Assembly: GCA_003661775.1 (NCBI GenBank)
Contig: QMWT01000008.1
Coordinates: 1 to 24,975, forward strand
Direction of reading: 5' to 3'
DNA: 24,975 nucleotides
DNA from: Thermoprotei archaeon
GTDB lineage: Archaea; Thermoproteota; Thermoprotei_A; Sulfolobales; Ignisphaeraceae
Below the pieces are notes generated by a model that saw only the letters and a list, made by a program, of their open reading frames with translations, was not told the DNA's origin and searched no databases. The translations under genes and the position numbers were made by a program. Shown here piece after piece: positions 1 to 8,166 of the stretch. Numbering within the stretch: position 1 is the stretch's first letter; each line of letters begins with the position of its first letter.

Positions 1-18
1 CTATACTCACCATTTTAA

Positions 19-213
19 TTAAGCTATACAACACTATGGATTACTTGTGCTACCCAAGACCTCAAATTATATCACTGTAATGCCTCTGTACTACCACCTG
101 CTCTAAGATTCTTTTTACTATCTTCATTTGGAAACGAATTCTCGCTATACATAACTATATGGCTTAGCTTCTTTGCATCACTAGCCTCAATACCGTGGTC
201 CTACAAAAGATGA
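19..213 (+). pseudogene. C-terminal fragment of a membrane protein
   Basis: An open frame without a convincing start codon runs to a TGA at 211. Its second half reads as one hydrophobic segment (residues like LRFFLLSSF and ITIWLSFFASLASI) followed by a short basic tail ending WSYKR. That is the look of the last transmembrane helix of a permease-type protein. A TAA at 16-18 closes the frame upstream, so the rest of the gene is missing, out of frame or outside the window. I do not recognise the family. Confidence 0.25.
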
Positions 214-263
214 AACATCTTGAAACAATAAGAAAGACTAAATGAGAGAGTTAAGGAGAAAAC

Positions 264-350
264 ATGTTTGAGAATTTACTCTTAATTTCTGTATCCATTA
301 TTACGATTATAATTGTTTCATCTAAGCCTAGCAATAGAATGAGGAGTTAA
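264..350 (+). CDS. Small single-TM peptide (28 aa)
   Basis: A 28-residue ORF starts with ATG after a good Shine-Dalgarno sequence (AAGGAG at 253-258, about 5 bases before the ATG). The peptide is almost entirely one hydrophobic helix (LLLISVSIITIIIV) followed by a short polar tail SSKPSNRMRS. It lies about 50 bases downstream of the membrane-protein fragment ending at 213 and could be the last gene of that unit. The RBS is the main support; the length makes the call weak. Confidence 0.3.
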   Translation: MFENLLLISVSIITIIIVSSKPSNRMRS

Positions 351-496
351 AGATCTTGCTGAAGACAAGCAATGATGGAAACGGGACTTTCTGCATGCAA
401 GTGTATTGGGACTCCCTATACATGTATCTGTGACGAGACAGACCAGGTAAACTACATAGACATAGCCTTCGGAGCTATTCTCAAAGTACGTATACC

Positions 497-826
497 TTAC
501 CAGACCTTAGCCCCGATGGGTACATTGTTAGGAACCGGGATCAAGTAGACTTTTCCATCATTTGTTTCTGCAACTATAAGCATTCCTTGGCTCTCTATGC
601 CTGAGAACTTCTTTGGTTTCAGATTGAGGACGAATATGAATTTCTTCCCCTCTAGATCCTCTGGTGAATATTGATCAGCTACACCCGTCACAATCACTCT
701 TTCCTCGTTGCCGAAGTCGACTGTGAGTTTTATGAGCTTCCTAGTTCTCCTAGTTCTTTCTGCCTTCTTTACAAATCCTACTCTCAGATCAAATTTCCAG
801 AACTCATTAACATCGTAGAGCTCCAT
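497..826 (-). CDS. tRNA-binding OB-fold protein (MetRS beta / CsaA-like)
   Basis: This stand-alone tRNA-binding domain of about 109 residues belongs to the family of the MetRS C-terminal/beta subunit, CsaA and EMAPII. Visible family features in order are the first strand DLRVGFVKKAE, the basic patch RTRRTRK, the strand KLIKLTVDFG, the motif IVTGVADQYSPEDLEGK, and the closing VLNLKPKKFSGIESQGMLI block. In crenarchaea such proteins are annotated as MetRS beta chain and bind tRNA non-specifically. The frame opens at a GTG at 841. I prefer the ATG at 826 because the GGTGGT just upstream serves as its ribosome binding site. Length is normal for the family. Confidence 0.85.
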   Translation of the reverse strand: MELYDVNEFWKFDLRVGFVKKAERTRRTRKLIKLTVDFGNEERVIVTGVADQYSPEDLEGKKFIFVLNLKPKKFSGIESQGMLIVAETNDGKVYLIPVPNNVPIGAKVW

Positions 827-1005
827 CTTAGTTACCACCACCTATAATCTACTTCCGCCACCTTAGTTAAAACTCTCGTTTCGGGAATGACGTCCAGGAT
901 ACTTCCATCCAAGACACTAATGCTAATACTCGAGGTTTAAGCACTAGCTCTATGTTGTTTGGAGTCGTGGTAGCTATTTAGAGATTATGTGAACTAGGTG
1001 GTAGT

Positions 1006-1263
1006 ATGCCTAGAGTAGGTGAAGTCCTTGTATCGTTCTGCGGAATAGTATATAGCTACTGCCCTGCTTACAGGAAGAAGCTCTGTCCAGGTTGTGATAC
1101 ACTCACCAATGAGTGTGAGTACATAAAGTGTGCTATGGCTAGAGGTGCAGAGAACTGTCTTCTATGTACAGAGTTCCCCTGTAGATTGCATAGAGAAGGA
1201 TTTAAGTGGTCTAGAAGGAGTACGGAGAGTTGTTGTGGAGAATCTACAGCAACATATTTCTAG
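1006..1263 (+). CDS. DUF3795 cysteine-rich protein
   Basis: Small cysteine-rich protein of 85 residues. The arrangement CGIVYSYCPAYRKKLCPGC, then CEYIKCAMARG, then NCLLCTEFPC is the typical pattern of DUF3795 (putative zinc or metal-binding proteins of unknown function, common in archaea and clostridia). The start ATG is preceded by GGTGGT at a proper distance. The C-terminus after EGFKW (residues about 64-85, rich in Ser, Arg and Cys) is not typical of the family, so the last part may have been altered by a late frameshift. No substrate can be inferred. Confidence 0.75.
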   Translation: MPRVGEVLVSFCGIVYSYCPAYRKKLCPGCDTLTNECEYIKCAMARGAENCLLCTEFPCRLHREGFKWSRRSTESCCGESTATYF

Positions 1264-1360
1264 ATATTTATGAAAAAGGTAGTAGAGGACCCTAGTTGAG
1301 ATAGGTCTATATCTCTATGAGGCTGAAGGAGCATGGTGAGGTGAACCGGGTCAGCACTTG

Positions 1361-1780
1361 ATGAGTAATTGGGTCTTTTTCACGATACTAGCCACGTTAC
1401 TATGGGGTATATGGAGATTACTACTTAAACTTTCTTCCAACATGTTAAGAGGGTGGGTAGTTACATACCTTCTTTCAGCAATATCTTCATTTACAATAGC
1501 GCTTACTACATACCTCCTCATAAGACCTCCAATAACATTTAATAAAGGTTCATTGCTAGCTATTGTAGCCGGTGTCTTCGGTGGATTAGGATACATAGCA
1601 TTTTTAAGAGCTCTTGAAGATGGTAAAGCATCTTTAGTAGTCCCATTAACAGCTCTATATCCAGCTGTTATTGTCGTACTTGCTTACTTAATTACTAGAG
1701 AACCCATATCACTTCTTCAACTACTTGGTGTAATACTAGCCTTAATAGCTGCTGTACTTATATCAATACCAAGTAGTTGA
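1361..1780 (+). CDS. EamA-family membrane transporter, single domain
   Basis: About 139 residues with four or five hydrophobic helices and a single EamA (drug/metabolite transporter) repeat. Diagnostic stretches are the N-terminal LATLLWGIWRLLLKLSS helix, GVFGGLGYIAFLRALEDGKAS, and VVPLTALYPAVIVVLAYLITREPIS followed by a terminal hydrophobic helix LGVILALIAAVLI. Full-length DMT exporters have two such repeats; single-repeat proteins are common in archaea and work as dimers. A TTG at 1358 precedes the ATG I chose. Substrate is unknown. Confidence 0.75.
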   Translation: MSNWVFFTILATLLWGIWRLLLKLSSNMLRGWVVTYLLSAISSFTIALTTYLLIRPPITFNKGSLLAIVAGVFGGLGYIAFLRALEDGKASLVVPLTALYPAVIVVLAYLITREPISLLQLLGVILALIAAVLISIPSS

Positions 1781-1860
1781 CGTAGTTACTTATTCAAGAA
1801 AAATCTGTAGTATTCATGACCTAGAAAATCAATACCTTAGAGTCATTACATATTCAGAAA

Positions 1861-2579
1861 CTACTTCTCTATTTCTACAACAGGCTTTATAGTTATTTGC
1901 GCTTCATCAATTATATCTCTATGACCTGGCATATTAAGTATAAGCCTTATCTTAGCTTCTACAAACTCCCATCCGCTTCCAAAGACTACTGGTAGTTCTA
2001 AATCTAAAGCTTCTGCAATTTTTCTTGGTGTTAAATATGTGTAAACGCTAGTTTTAACCTTAAATCTTCAATCCTTGGCAGTTGATAGCTAAATTCTGGC
2101 GTCTCAGGGTTCTTAAGCTTAGCTAAGAGTTTCCTTATTACAAATGTTTTCGTACGTTTACGTTGAACCTTCAACTCCACTCTAGCACTTCTTGATACAC
2201 CATCAGGAGGCTTCATATATATTAATCTACCATGAATAGCGTTCCGTGAAACCTTCATAGCTAACTGTGCAAAGTCACGCTCATGTAATGTTATTAGAAT
2301 ATTCTTACTCATCATTATTTCATAGGAAAGCTTCGGTACAATACAAAGTACTACGCTACCACTACTAGTCCTATACCTCGACTCTGAAACCTCAAAAGCC
2401 GGTAACACAGCCCAATCAGGAAGTGTTCTCACAACAATAACGCCTGCACCATTCTTAGCGTTAGCTACGTTGGTTTCTGCGGTCTCCTCAGCATTACCTG
2501 CATAATCTAGGAAGTGCTCTATCCTCGTACCTCTACGACTTGAATCTCACAAAGTTAGTTTTCCAGGCGTAATCTTCAT
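1861..2579 (-). pseudogene. Hypothetical gene broken by a stop and a frameshift
   Basis: Reading from an ATG at 2579 gives MKITPGKLTL, then an in-frame TGA at 2549-2547, then an open frame to a TAA at 2031. Codon-like sequence continues in another frame from about 2063 to a TAG at 1861 (segments KTSVYTYLTPRKIAEALDLE, ELPVVFGSGWEFVEAKI and a tail KPVVEIEK). The three parts join into one product of about 240 residues with one nonsense and one indel. An A/T-rich TATA-like box at about 2597-2605 sits just upstream of the ATG, fitting a leaderless transcript. I do not recognise the family. A genome-finished read would show whether the lesions are real. Confidence 0.55.
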
Positions 2580-2655
2580 GGTTCGAGGAAGGATAATTTT
2601 TTGACTCTGTAAGTCTTAAACTTCCACTAAGAACCTTAAGTTCCTAGCTAAACGT

Positions 2656-2844
2656 CTACCTACAGTAAAAATTCCATACACACGCAGCAATAACTATAAA
2701 CCCTAAAATCACGGCTATAATCCTAGGAAACAATGGTGGCGATTCTTGAAATGGGTAGCCAGATACAGCATAAATAATAGCATACGTACCCAGAAATTGC
2801 ACTAAAATCGATGTTTTTAATGGTGGTCTATACTCTATAATCAT
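2656..2844 (-). CDS. Small two-TM membrane protein
   Basis: A 62-residue ORF with an N-terminal positive stretch (EYRPPLKT) and two hydrophobic helices, SILVQFLGTYAIIYAVS and IIAVILGFIVIAACVW, joined by a short proline-rich loop. It starts with ATG. A GGTGAT lies upstream but about 20 bases away, so the initiation signal is weak. No family is recognised. The 300 bases to its right carry no gene. Confidence 0.4.
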   Translation of the reverse strand: MIIEYRPPLKTSILVQFLGTYAIIYAVSGYPFQESPPLFPRIIAVILGFIVIAACVWNFYCR

Positions 2845-3173
2845 GTAATTTCATGAACCCTTCATCACCGCTTAAGCTATTCTCAAAAACGTTAATGAAT
2901 TTACATGGATATTTAAAAGTATTTATACATACCCCAGGATCCAAATAAGCTTCAAAGCAAAGAAATATCTTCCATGTAACTACAGACCTCATTAGAGTGA
3001 TTATGTCTTATCTTCCCAAAGAGGGTTACTAGGGCGTACCCTGCTGATCATCGTGTCATAAGGGCTATAACGTTGAAGTTCTGAAGCTACCAAGAACTGC
3101 ACCATAGCGAAAAACTAGGATCTATGAGAAAGCTTTATTAAGAGAATTGCACTTATGACTATGGGGAGGTACC
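2845..3173. other. Gene-poor stretch with promoter-like A/T boxes
   Basis: No convincing ORF on either strand. It holds an A/T-rich box (TATTTAAAAG, about 2912-2921) that could be an archaeal TATA element. A second one, TTTATTA at about 3134-3140, is about 35 bases upstream of the apparent ribosome binding site of the symporter and is the likelier functional promoter. Confidence 0.35.
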
Positions 3174-3218
3174 ATAAACTATGTTCTCTTTGGTGGTGTT
3201 CTCATATACCTTATCCTT

Positions 3219-4553
3219 ATGGTTGGTATAGGGTTATGGCTAGCAAAGAGAGGTGTTAGAACCCTTCGTGACTATATACTTGCTGGTGGGAGATTAGGAA
3301 CTCTAATTGCTGGCGGTACGATGATAGCAACGTGGTTCGGCTCCGGTACTGTTGTTGGAGGACCTGCATCTCTTGGCTACATTTACGGCTTAGGGCCCGC
3401 GATCATGTTTATGCTTATGCCGCCGATAGGTATAGCAATACTGTATCTCTTATCTGAGAAGATCAGGGGTATGTATAGGTACACCATACCTGAAATAATG
3501 GAGTCTAAGTTAGGGGTGGGGGGCCGTATTATATCAGCGATCATCATAATAATAGCGCATGTTGGCATAGTCTCGTACCAGTTTATTGGTCTAGGCTATA
3601 TCCTAAACGTTACTACAGGGATAAGTACAGAGCTCGGCACAATAATAGGTGCAATAGTTATAGCAGCACTTGCAGTTAGTGGTGGGCTCGTCTCTATAGC
3701 TTATACTGACGCTATAACGGCTTTCCTAATGCTATTTAGCCTAGTGATAGGGTGTACTATAGCCCACTCACTTGTAGGCGGCTTCGCTGGAGCAGCTGCA
3801 AAAGTCCCACCGACTCACTTGACAATTACAGGTGGTATGACCATACCTGCTCTAATAAGTACTTGCCTTCCACTTCTTCTACTACTTCTCGGTGAGATGA
3901 ACATGTGGCAACGAGTAGCTGCCGCTAGAGAGAGTTTAGTAGCTAAGAGAGCTATACTGATGTGGCTTATAGCAGCTCTGATCGTAGGTCCTCTAGTATC
4001 TCTAATGGCATTCTTCGCTAGAGCGTATTTCCCAGAGATGCCAGCTGGTATGTCCGTTATTAAGTGGGCCACAGTAATGCCCGAGGTCTTAGGTGCAATA
4101 TTCTTAGCAGGAGTCGCAGGCTTCATTATATCAACGGGGAACTCCTACCTTCTGACACCAGCTATGTGTGCTGCTGTTGATATTTATAAGAGGGTAGTCA
4201 GGCCTACTGCAACTGAAAGAGAAGTCTTTATTGTGACTAGAGCAATCGTAGCAGCTTTTGCAATATTCGCCTACGCTATAGGAATGTATTTCCCATCTGT
4301 TCTCGCGATCCAGATGTACTCTTACACTATGATCGGTGCTGCAATAACCATAGTACTACTTTGTCTAGCACTAATACCAGAGAAGATAACTAGGATGGGC
4401 GGGATTAGTGGTCTCATCACGGGTGCTGCTCTAACGATAATATGGGATGCTGTACTAGCTAGACCTTACGGGATACATGCAGCTCTCATCTCAGCTCCAC
4501 TAGCATTAATAGTAACGATCGTAGGGTCTTTGCTAACTAGATCTAAGGCTTAA
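3219..4553 (+). CDS. Sodium:solute symporter (SSS family)
   Basis: Integral membrane protein with about 12 hydrophobic helices that should take up a small solute with sodium. Family features include the first cytoplasmic loop with RDYILAGGRLG, the helix TMIATWFGSGTVVGGPASLGY (the conserved unwound-helix region), YQFIGLGYIL, and the later stretch FIISTGNSYLLTPAMCAA. The ATG at 3219 truncates the first helix. The frame stays open upstream and encodes YVLFGGVLIYLILMVG, which completes TM1, back to about 3156. A strong GGGGAGGT lies at 3163-3170, but the codon after it is ATA (3174), not ATG, so the true start is unresolved. The next gene starts 37 bases after this stop, so the two form an operon: transport, then hydrolysis of an amide or dipeptide. 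Confidence 0.85.
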   Translation: MVGIGLWLAKRGVRTLRDYILAGGRLGTLIAGGTMIATWFGSGTVVGGPASLGYIYGLGPAIMFMLMPPIGIAILYLLSEKIRGMYRYTIPEIMESKLGVGGRIISAIIIIIAHVGIVSYQFIGLGYILNVTTGISTELGTIIGAIVIAALAVSGGLVSIAYTDAITAFLMLFSLVIGCTIAHSLVGGFAGAAAKVPPTHLTITGGMTIPALISTCLPLLLLLLGEMNMWQRVAAARESLVAKRAILMWLIAALIVGPLVSLMAFFARAYFPEMPAGMSVIKWATVMPEVLGAIFLAGVAGFIISTGNSYLLTPAMCAAVDIYKRVVRPTATEREVFIVTRAIVAAFAIFAYAIGMYFPSVLAIQMYSYTMIGAAITIVLLCLALIPEKITRMGGISGLITGAALTIIWDAVLARPYGIHAALISAPLALIVTIVGSLLTRSKA

Positions 4554-4590
4554 ATGTAGGCGAAGCACATACTTTAAAGGTGATAACCCA

Positions 4591-5892
4591 ATGCCGTCTA
4601 CAGGTGGTAAGAGAGCGGGTAAGGTCATTGCTCTAACTAATGCAAGGGTCTTCACAGCTACCGAGCCCAATAGGGTTATTGAGAACGGTGTTGTAGTGAT
4701 TAGGGATAGTATCATAGCTGATGTAGGTACACGTGGATCCGTCGAGATCCCTGAGGATGCTGAGGTCATAGACCTTAGGGGACTCTTTGTGATGCCCGGG
4801 CTCATAGATGCTCATGCACACATTAGCGGGTGTAAAACAGGAGACTTCGTGAAGGAGCCTCTTCTAACACCTTATGAAGTTCTTGTTGCGAGGGCTGTGA
4901 AGGATCTGGAGGCCCTAGTAAACGCCGGCTATACGACCTTCGTTGATGCAGCAGGCTTGATAGGGCTGAGACTGAAGTATGCCGTGGAGGAGGGTTCTCT
5001 AATTGGTCCCCGAATAGTTGCTGCAGGTCCGCCAATAAGCCAGACTTTCGGTCACGGCGATATACACTACGTCCCGCTGGAGTATGCCGATATTAGGACT
5101 ACTAGGAAGCTCTTCTCACCGTTTACAGGAGTTATATGTGATGGTGTTGATGAGTGCCGTAAAGCAGCGAGGTACGTATTGAGGGAGGGAGCTGACTTTA
5201 TAAAGATAATGGCGTCCGGTGGAGTGCTATCGCAGAGGGATAGACCTGAATTCAGACAGTTTACGGTAGAGGAGATAAGAGCTATAGTGGATGAGGCAAG
5301 GGCCTGCAACACGTTTGTACATGCACACACCTATTCCAGCGAGGGCATTAGGAACTCAATCCTAGGAGGAGTTAAGGTGATTGCGCACGTATCGTTCATA
5401 GATGAAGAGGGTATACGCCTAGCTAAGGAGAGGGACGTTGTGCTGGTCCCCACAACAGTGACGTACGTGAAGATACTCGACGAAGGCCCTAGAGCAGGGT
5501 ACCCCGAGTGGGGGCTTAGGAAGGCTGAGGAGGTGTTTAAAATACACTGTGAGAACATTAGGAAGGCGTACAGGTACGGGGTGAAGATAGCTGCAGGGTC
5601 AGACTATATAGGAGGGCCCTTCAGACATGGTGAGAACGCCCTAGAGATAAAGACCCTCGTTGAGAGAATAGGCATGTCCCCCGGAGAGGCTCTGATAGCT
5701 GCTACCCGAGTAGCTGCCGAAGTAGCAGGGCTACAGCACAAGACCGGTACGCTAGAACGAGGTAAGTACGCAGACATCATAGCAGTGAAGGAGGACCCCC
5801 TAAGTAACATAGAAGTAATAACAAAGCCTGATAACATAGTTCTAGTAATGAAGGAAGGGCTCATACTTAAGAATTTACTGGAAAGCTTATAG
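4591..5892 (+). CDS. Metal-dependent amidohydrolase (prolidase/imidazolonepropionase-like)
   Basis: 433-residue cytoplasmic TIM-barrel hydrolase with the usual small beta-sandwich at the ends (residues 10-65 and the C-terminal KYADIIAVKEDPLSN region). All catalytic ligands are visible: HAH at residues 75-77 after PGLIDA, the lysine of FIKIMASGG at 205 that is carbamylated in this family, HAH at 244-246, IAHVS at 266, and the aspartate of AGSDY at 338. The arrangement is closest to the Xaa-Pro or arginine-carboxypeptidase group (Sgx9260-like). The start has an excellent GGTGAT site at 4579-4584. Its position directly after the symporter suggests it cleaves the imported compound. The exact substrate cannot be read from sequence. 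Confidence 0.88.
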   Translation: MPSTGGKRAGKVIALTNARVFTATEPNRVIENGVVVIRDSIIADVGTRGSVEIPEDAEVIDLRGLFVMPGLIDAHAHISGCKTGDFVKEPLLTPYEVLVARAVKDLEALVNAGYTTFVDAAGLIGLRLKYAVEEGSLIGPRIVAAGPPISQTFGHGDIHYVPLEYADIRTTRKLFSPFTGVICDGVDECRKAARYVLREGADFIKIMASGGVLSQRDRPEFRQFTVEEIRAIVDEARACNTFVHAHTYSSEGIRNSILGGVKVIAHVSFIDEEGIRLAKERDVVLVPTTVTYVKILDEGPRAGYPEWGLRKAEEVFKIHCENIRKAYRYGVKIAAGSDYIGGPFRHGENALEIKTLVERIGMSPGEALIAATRVAAEVAGLQHKTGTLERGKYADIIAVKEDPLSNIEVITKPDNIVLVMKEGLILKNLLESL

Positions 5893-5910
5893 GCTGATTC
5901 AGATTTAACG

Positions 5911-5926
5911 ATAATTATTTTTTTAA
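5911..5926 (+). terminator. T-run terminator after the symporter-amidohydrolase operon
   Basis: About 20 bases after the amidohydrolase stop there is an A/T tract with seven T in a row (5918-5924), the usual form of an archaeal intrinsic terminator. Confidence 0.45.
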
Positions 5927-5957
5927 TTACTTTGTTTGATGCGTGGTAATTCGATGA

Positions 5958-6147
5958 TTCGCTTTGTGGTGATGATTTATCTTTAGATGGGAGGTTTGTG
6001 GCGTTGCCCTCGACTAAGCCCCATGAGGTGTAGATGAAGCAAGTGAACTCACACCAAGGACTAACCCCTACAGAACTAAAAATAATGAAAAGTAGTCAGA
6101 AGTACCGTGGGGAAGAAACACTGTATTCGAAAGCCTTGGATACATAG
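5958..6147 (+). pseudogene. Decayed C-terminal coding fragment
   Basis: One frame reads about 25 codons (segment LDGRFVALPSTKPHEV), hits a TAG at 6031, and continues from an ATG at 6034 for 37 codons (MKQVNSHQGLTPTELKIMKS and onward) to a TAG at 6145. The peptide looks like the tail of a real protein, perhaps a transposase, but I cannot place it with confidence. It lies between the operon terminator and the tRNA fragment, a usual place for insertion debris. The rest of 5893-6259 shows nothing else. Confidence 0.3.
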
Positions 6148-6259
6148 CTAGTTGTTATGGTAACCATTGCACATTCTTAAAAACCTGCTTCTAAACCCAT
6201 TCATATATACTTCAGCCCGTGGCCTAAAGAGTGACCTGCTAGGTTTGGATGAGGTATGG

Positions 6260-6299
6260 TGCGCCGCCGGGATTTGAACCAGAACCTTCGGCTTGGGAG
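6260..6299 (-). repeat. Degenerate 3' half of tRNA-Gly(CCC): left attachment site
   Basis: On the minus strand this reads as a tRNA 3' half: anticodon loop CUCCCAA, GCCGA stem strand, variable region, a T-arm with the intact TTCAAAT loop, then the 3' acceptor strand. It is in the same orientation as the intact tRNA-Gly gene at 23476-23551 and aligns along its whole length with a few substitutions and two one-base gaps. The homology starts in the anticodon loop and runs to the 3' end, the standard crossover segment of archaeal tyrosine recombinases. The T-stem is mismatched, so this copy is not functional. I read it as the distal att site of the integrated element. Confidence 0.75.
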
Positions 6300-6307
6300 A
6301 CTAAAAC

Positions 6308-6408
6308 AATATGTAAGAAAACATATCACTCGATATGAAAGGAATTCCGAAATGATAGTCAACGCGCATAGTCATAAGTGCTATTACTCGATGACTGATA
6401 TGAAAGGA
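6308..6408 (+). other. Left candidate arm-type integrase sites
   Basis: Two copies of GATATGAAAGGA-type repeats (6332-6342 and 6397-6407) and a weaker copy AATATGTAAGA (6308-6318) lie just inside the left att core, all in the same orientation. An inverted partial copy (AACATATCA, about 6320-6328) sits between the first two. The same motif recurs at the other end of the element, which is why I read these as integrase arm sites rather than chance. Confidence 0.6.
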
Positions 6409-6417
6409 CTATCTGTT

Positions 6418-6813
6418 CTAGGAGCTGTTATATGTGGCAACACGTAGCCCTAGAACTCTTAAGAGCACAATTAATAATATAATTTGAGTGCGGATTCTTA
6501 GTTCAAGAGAATGCCAAGGAGTAGCTAATGGATAATCAATGTGTTTAGTCACAAGTTTACGTAAACCACCGAAAAATATCTCAAAGGCTGAGAGCTCCAC
6601 GTATCCGCGCAATGAAACTACCCGTATGTTATCTTCGTTTAGACCATCTATGTTATTCTCATATAATAGTATTCTCATATAATAGAATACTTATACTATA
6701 TTTTGGATAGTATCGACTGCAAGAGCAACTAAAACGACAAAGAATCTTATTGTTAATGGGTCTACATGTATCTTGAAGAGTTAAGGGGTCGTATTCGTTA
6801 ATTCTACACTCAT
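6418..6813 (-). pseudogene. Decayed membrane-protein gene
   Basis: From an ATG at 6813 one frame reads MSVELTNTTP, a TAA, then a hydrophobic helix (LTIRFFVVLVALAV), another TAA, then an open stretch from about 6678 to a TAG at 6418 that includes GYVELSAFEIFFGGLRKLV and a second hydrophobic segment IILLIVLLRVLGL. Two in-frame stops and a 16-bp tandem duplication (6654-6685) interrupt it. The other frame (6853-6659) is open but rich in Cys, Arg and Asn without protein-like pattern. I take this as one broken gene of unknown family, downstream of the two-TM gene. Confidence 0.35.
6654..6685. repeat. 16-bp perfect tandem duplication
   Basis: TATTCTCATATAATAG occurs twice back to back (6654-6669 and 6670-6685). 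The unit is not a multiple of three, so it shifts any reading frame that crosses it. It lies inside the decayed gene 6418-6813. Confidence 0.9.
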
Positions 6814-6855
6814 ATTCAAGAATAATAGCTCTCCCTAGGATGGTTCTTAGCATGC

Positions 6856-7206
6856 CTAAAAACTGTGCATCATTAACATTAGCTGTTTCTTATCTATAAA
6901 GAAAAGCTGTTCAAACGATGCGATATATGTACGCATTAAAACGGCTAGAAGCGCTGCTATTTGGTAAGCAAGTGCTACGAAAAGAATTTCTCTACTATCG
7001 TAAACAAAGAATACTATAATGAAAGCTGATGCAAGTACAGTACTCGAGAAAAACACATTCTCAACAACATCATGCTGATGTCTCAGCTCATCAATAACTC
7101 TCTGAGCACAACTTGAAGCCGCACGAAGCTCGTATTGTGATGTGGAGCTTGCACTCATCCTAAATAACCCTCGGAAGTCTCCCAGAATTATTGTAAAAAC
7201 AGTCAT
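6856..7206 (-). CDS. Two-TM membrane protein
   Basis: Up to 116 residues. A soluble, slightly helical N-terminal part (YELRAASSCAQRVIDELRH) is followed by two adjacent hydrophobic helices, VFFSSTVLASAFIIVFFV and ILFVALAYQIAALLAVLM, and a short cytoplasmic tail. The ORF start at 7206 is only two bases from the divergent protease start. The inner ATG at 7158 (MSASSTSQYEL) would leave room for promoters and is more likely. The shape (helical stretch, then a two-helix hairpin) resembles small membrane effectors such as SLATT proteins found next to proteases or sensors, but this is architecture only; no family motif is seen. Confidence 0.5.
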   Translation of the reverse strand: MTVFTIILGDFRGLFRMSASSTSQYELRAASSCAQRVIDELRHQHDVVENVFFSSTVLASAFIIVFFVYDSREILFVALAYQIAALLAVLMRTYIASFEQLFFIDKKQLMLMMHSF

Positions 7207-7208
7207 AT

Positions 7209-8045
7209 ATGGTTCGAGTAAAAATGTACTATGATGAAGATATGCCTCAAGGGTTCATCTTTAAAGGTATTGAGGAACTTTCAGAGATAGTTGAGGATGC
7301 TAAAGAGAATGTATGTATGGTATTGGCACGTCTTGATCCTAGAGTTCTTAATGACAGCGTTCAAGACATCATTGCTCAAGCTTCTTCATTACATGCAATG
7401 GGCATTATAAGTAAAGGAACAGGATTCCTAATTAGCTCAGGTTATGTTGTTACGGCTTACCATGTGGTTGAGGGCGCATATAAGATTGAGTGCTTAACCC
7501 CTCAAAACACTGCTATTGAGTTAGAGCTCGTCAGATATAGTAAGCTGCACGATTTAGCTTTGTTAAAGCCAGAAAACATATGATCTAAAGGTATCAGCAT
7601 TGAATCATCAACCCCACATTTCAAGAAGGGAGATCTTGTCTTTACTCTGGGCTATTCATTAAGATACAATGTCCCCGAGCCTATTCTAAGCGTTGGGTTT
7701 CTTTCAAGCGTTCAAGAAAGGGAAGGTGTAAGGACGCTCATTGTAAATGCAGCTTTTAATGTAGGAAATTCAGGAGGACCATTACTAAATTTACGGGGAG
7801 AGCTTCTAAGAGTTGTTGTAGCTAAAAGCGTTATTATAGAACCACTGATAAGCGTTGCGTTACAAGTACTAGAAAAGCCAGGCGTAGAACTAGTATACGG
7901 TACCATTGAATTACCAGGAGGTATACGTGAAGAGGTGATCCTAAGTAAAATTATCCGAACATTTATGAAATGGGTCATCGAAAATGTTCAAACGAATATT
8001 GGAGAAGCAGTTTCTGTTGAACATCCCGTAGAACTGTTCAAATAG
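7209..8045 (+). pseudogene. Trypsin-like serine protease with one in-frame TGA
   Basis: Reading through a single TGA at 7581-7583 (codon 125) gives a 278-codon product ending with TAG at 8043. The whole chymotrypsin-fold signature is present: GTGFLISSGYVVTAYHVVEG with His85, KLHDLALLK with Asp115, and NVGNSGGPLLN with Ser188. The stop separates His and Asp from the catalytic Ser, so the truncated 124-residue product cannot be active. The remaining 153 codons have no other lesion, so the mutation is recent, is a sequencing error, or is read through. No signal peptide or PDZ domain is visible, unlike secreted HtrA. It is divergent to the two-TM gene. HtrA-like proteases with a membrane partner are known as defence effectors; that role is inference here. 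Confidence 0.7.
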
Positions 8046-8166
8046 TTGGAGATTAAATCATGAGCAGATAGTAGCTTTATTCATAAGCATATCACTAACA
8101 TAGAAAGGAGCTGAGATGCATCAATGTGTACATCAACATAAAACATACATCAATATATGGGGTCCG

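Noticed and set aside
4533..5864. Minus-strand ORFs opposite the amidohydrolase
   Set aside because: They are Ser/Thr/Pro-rich shadows of the coding strand without start signals.
6256..6447. 63-codon ORF on the plus strand over the left att site
   Set aside because: It runs antisense through the tRNA relic and through the arm repeats and has no protein-like pattern.
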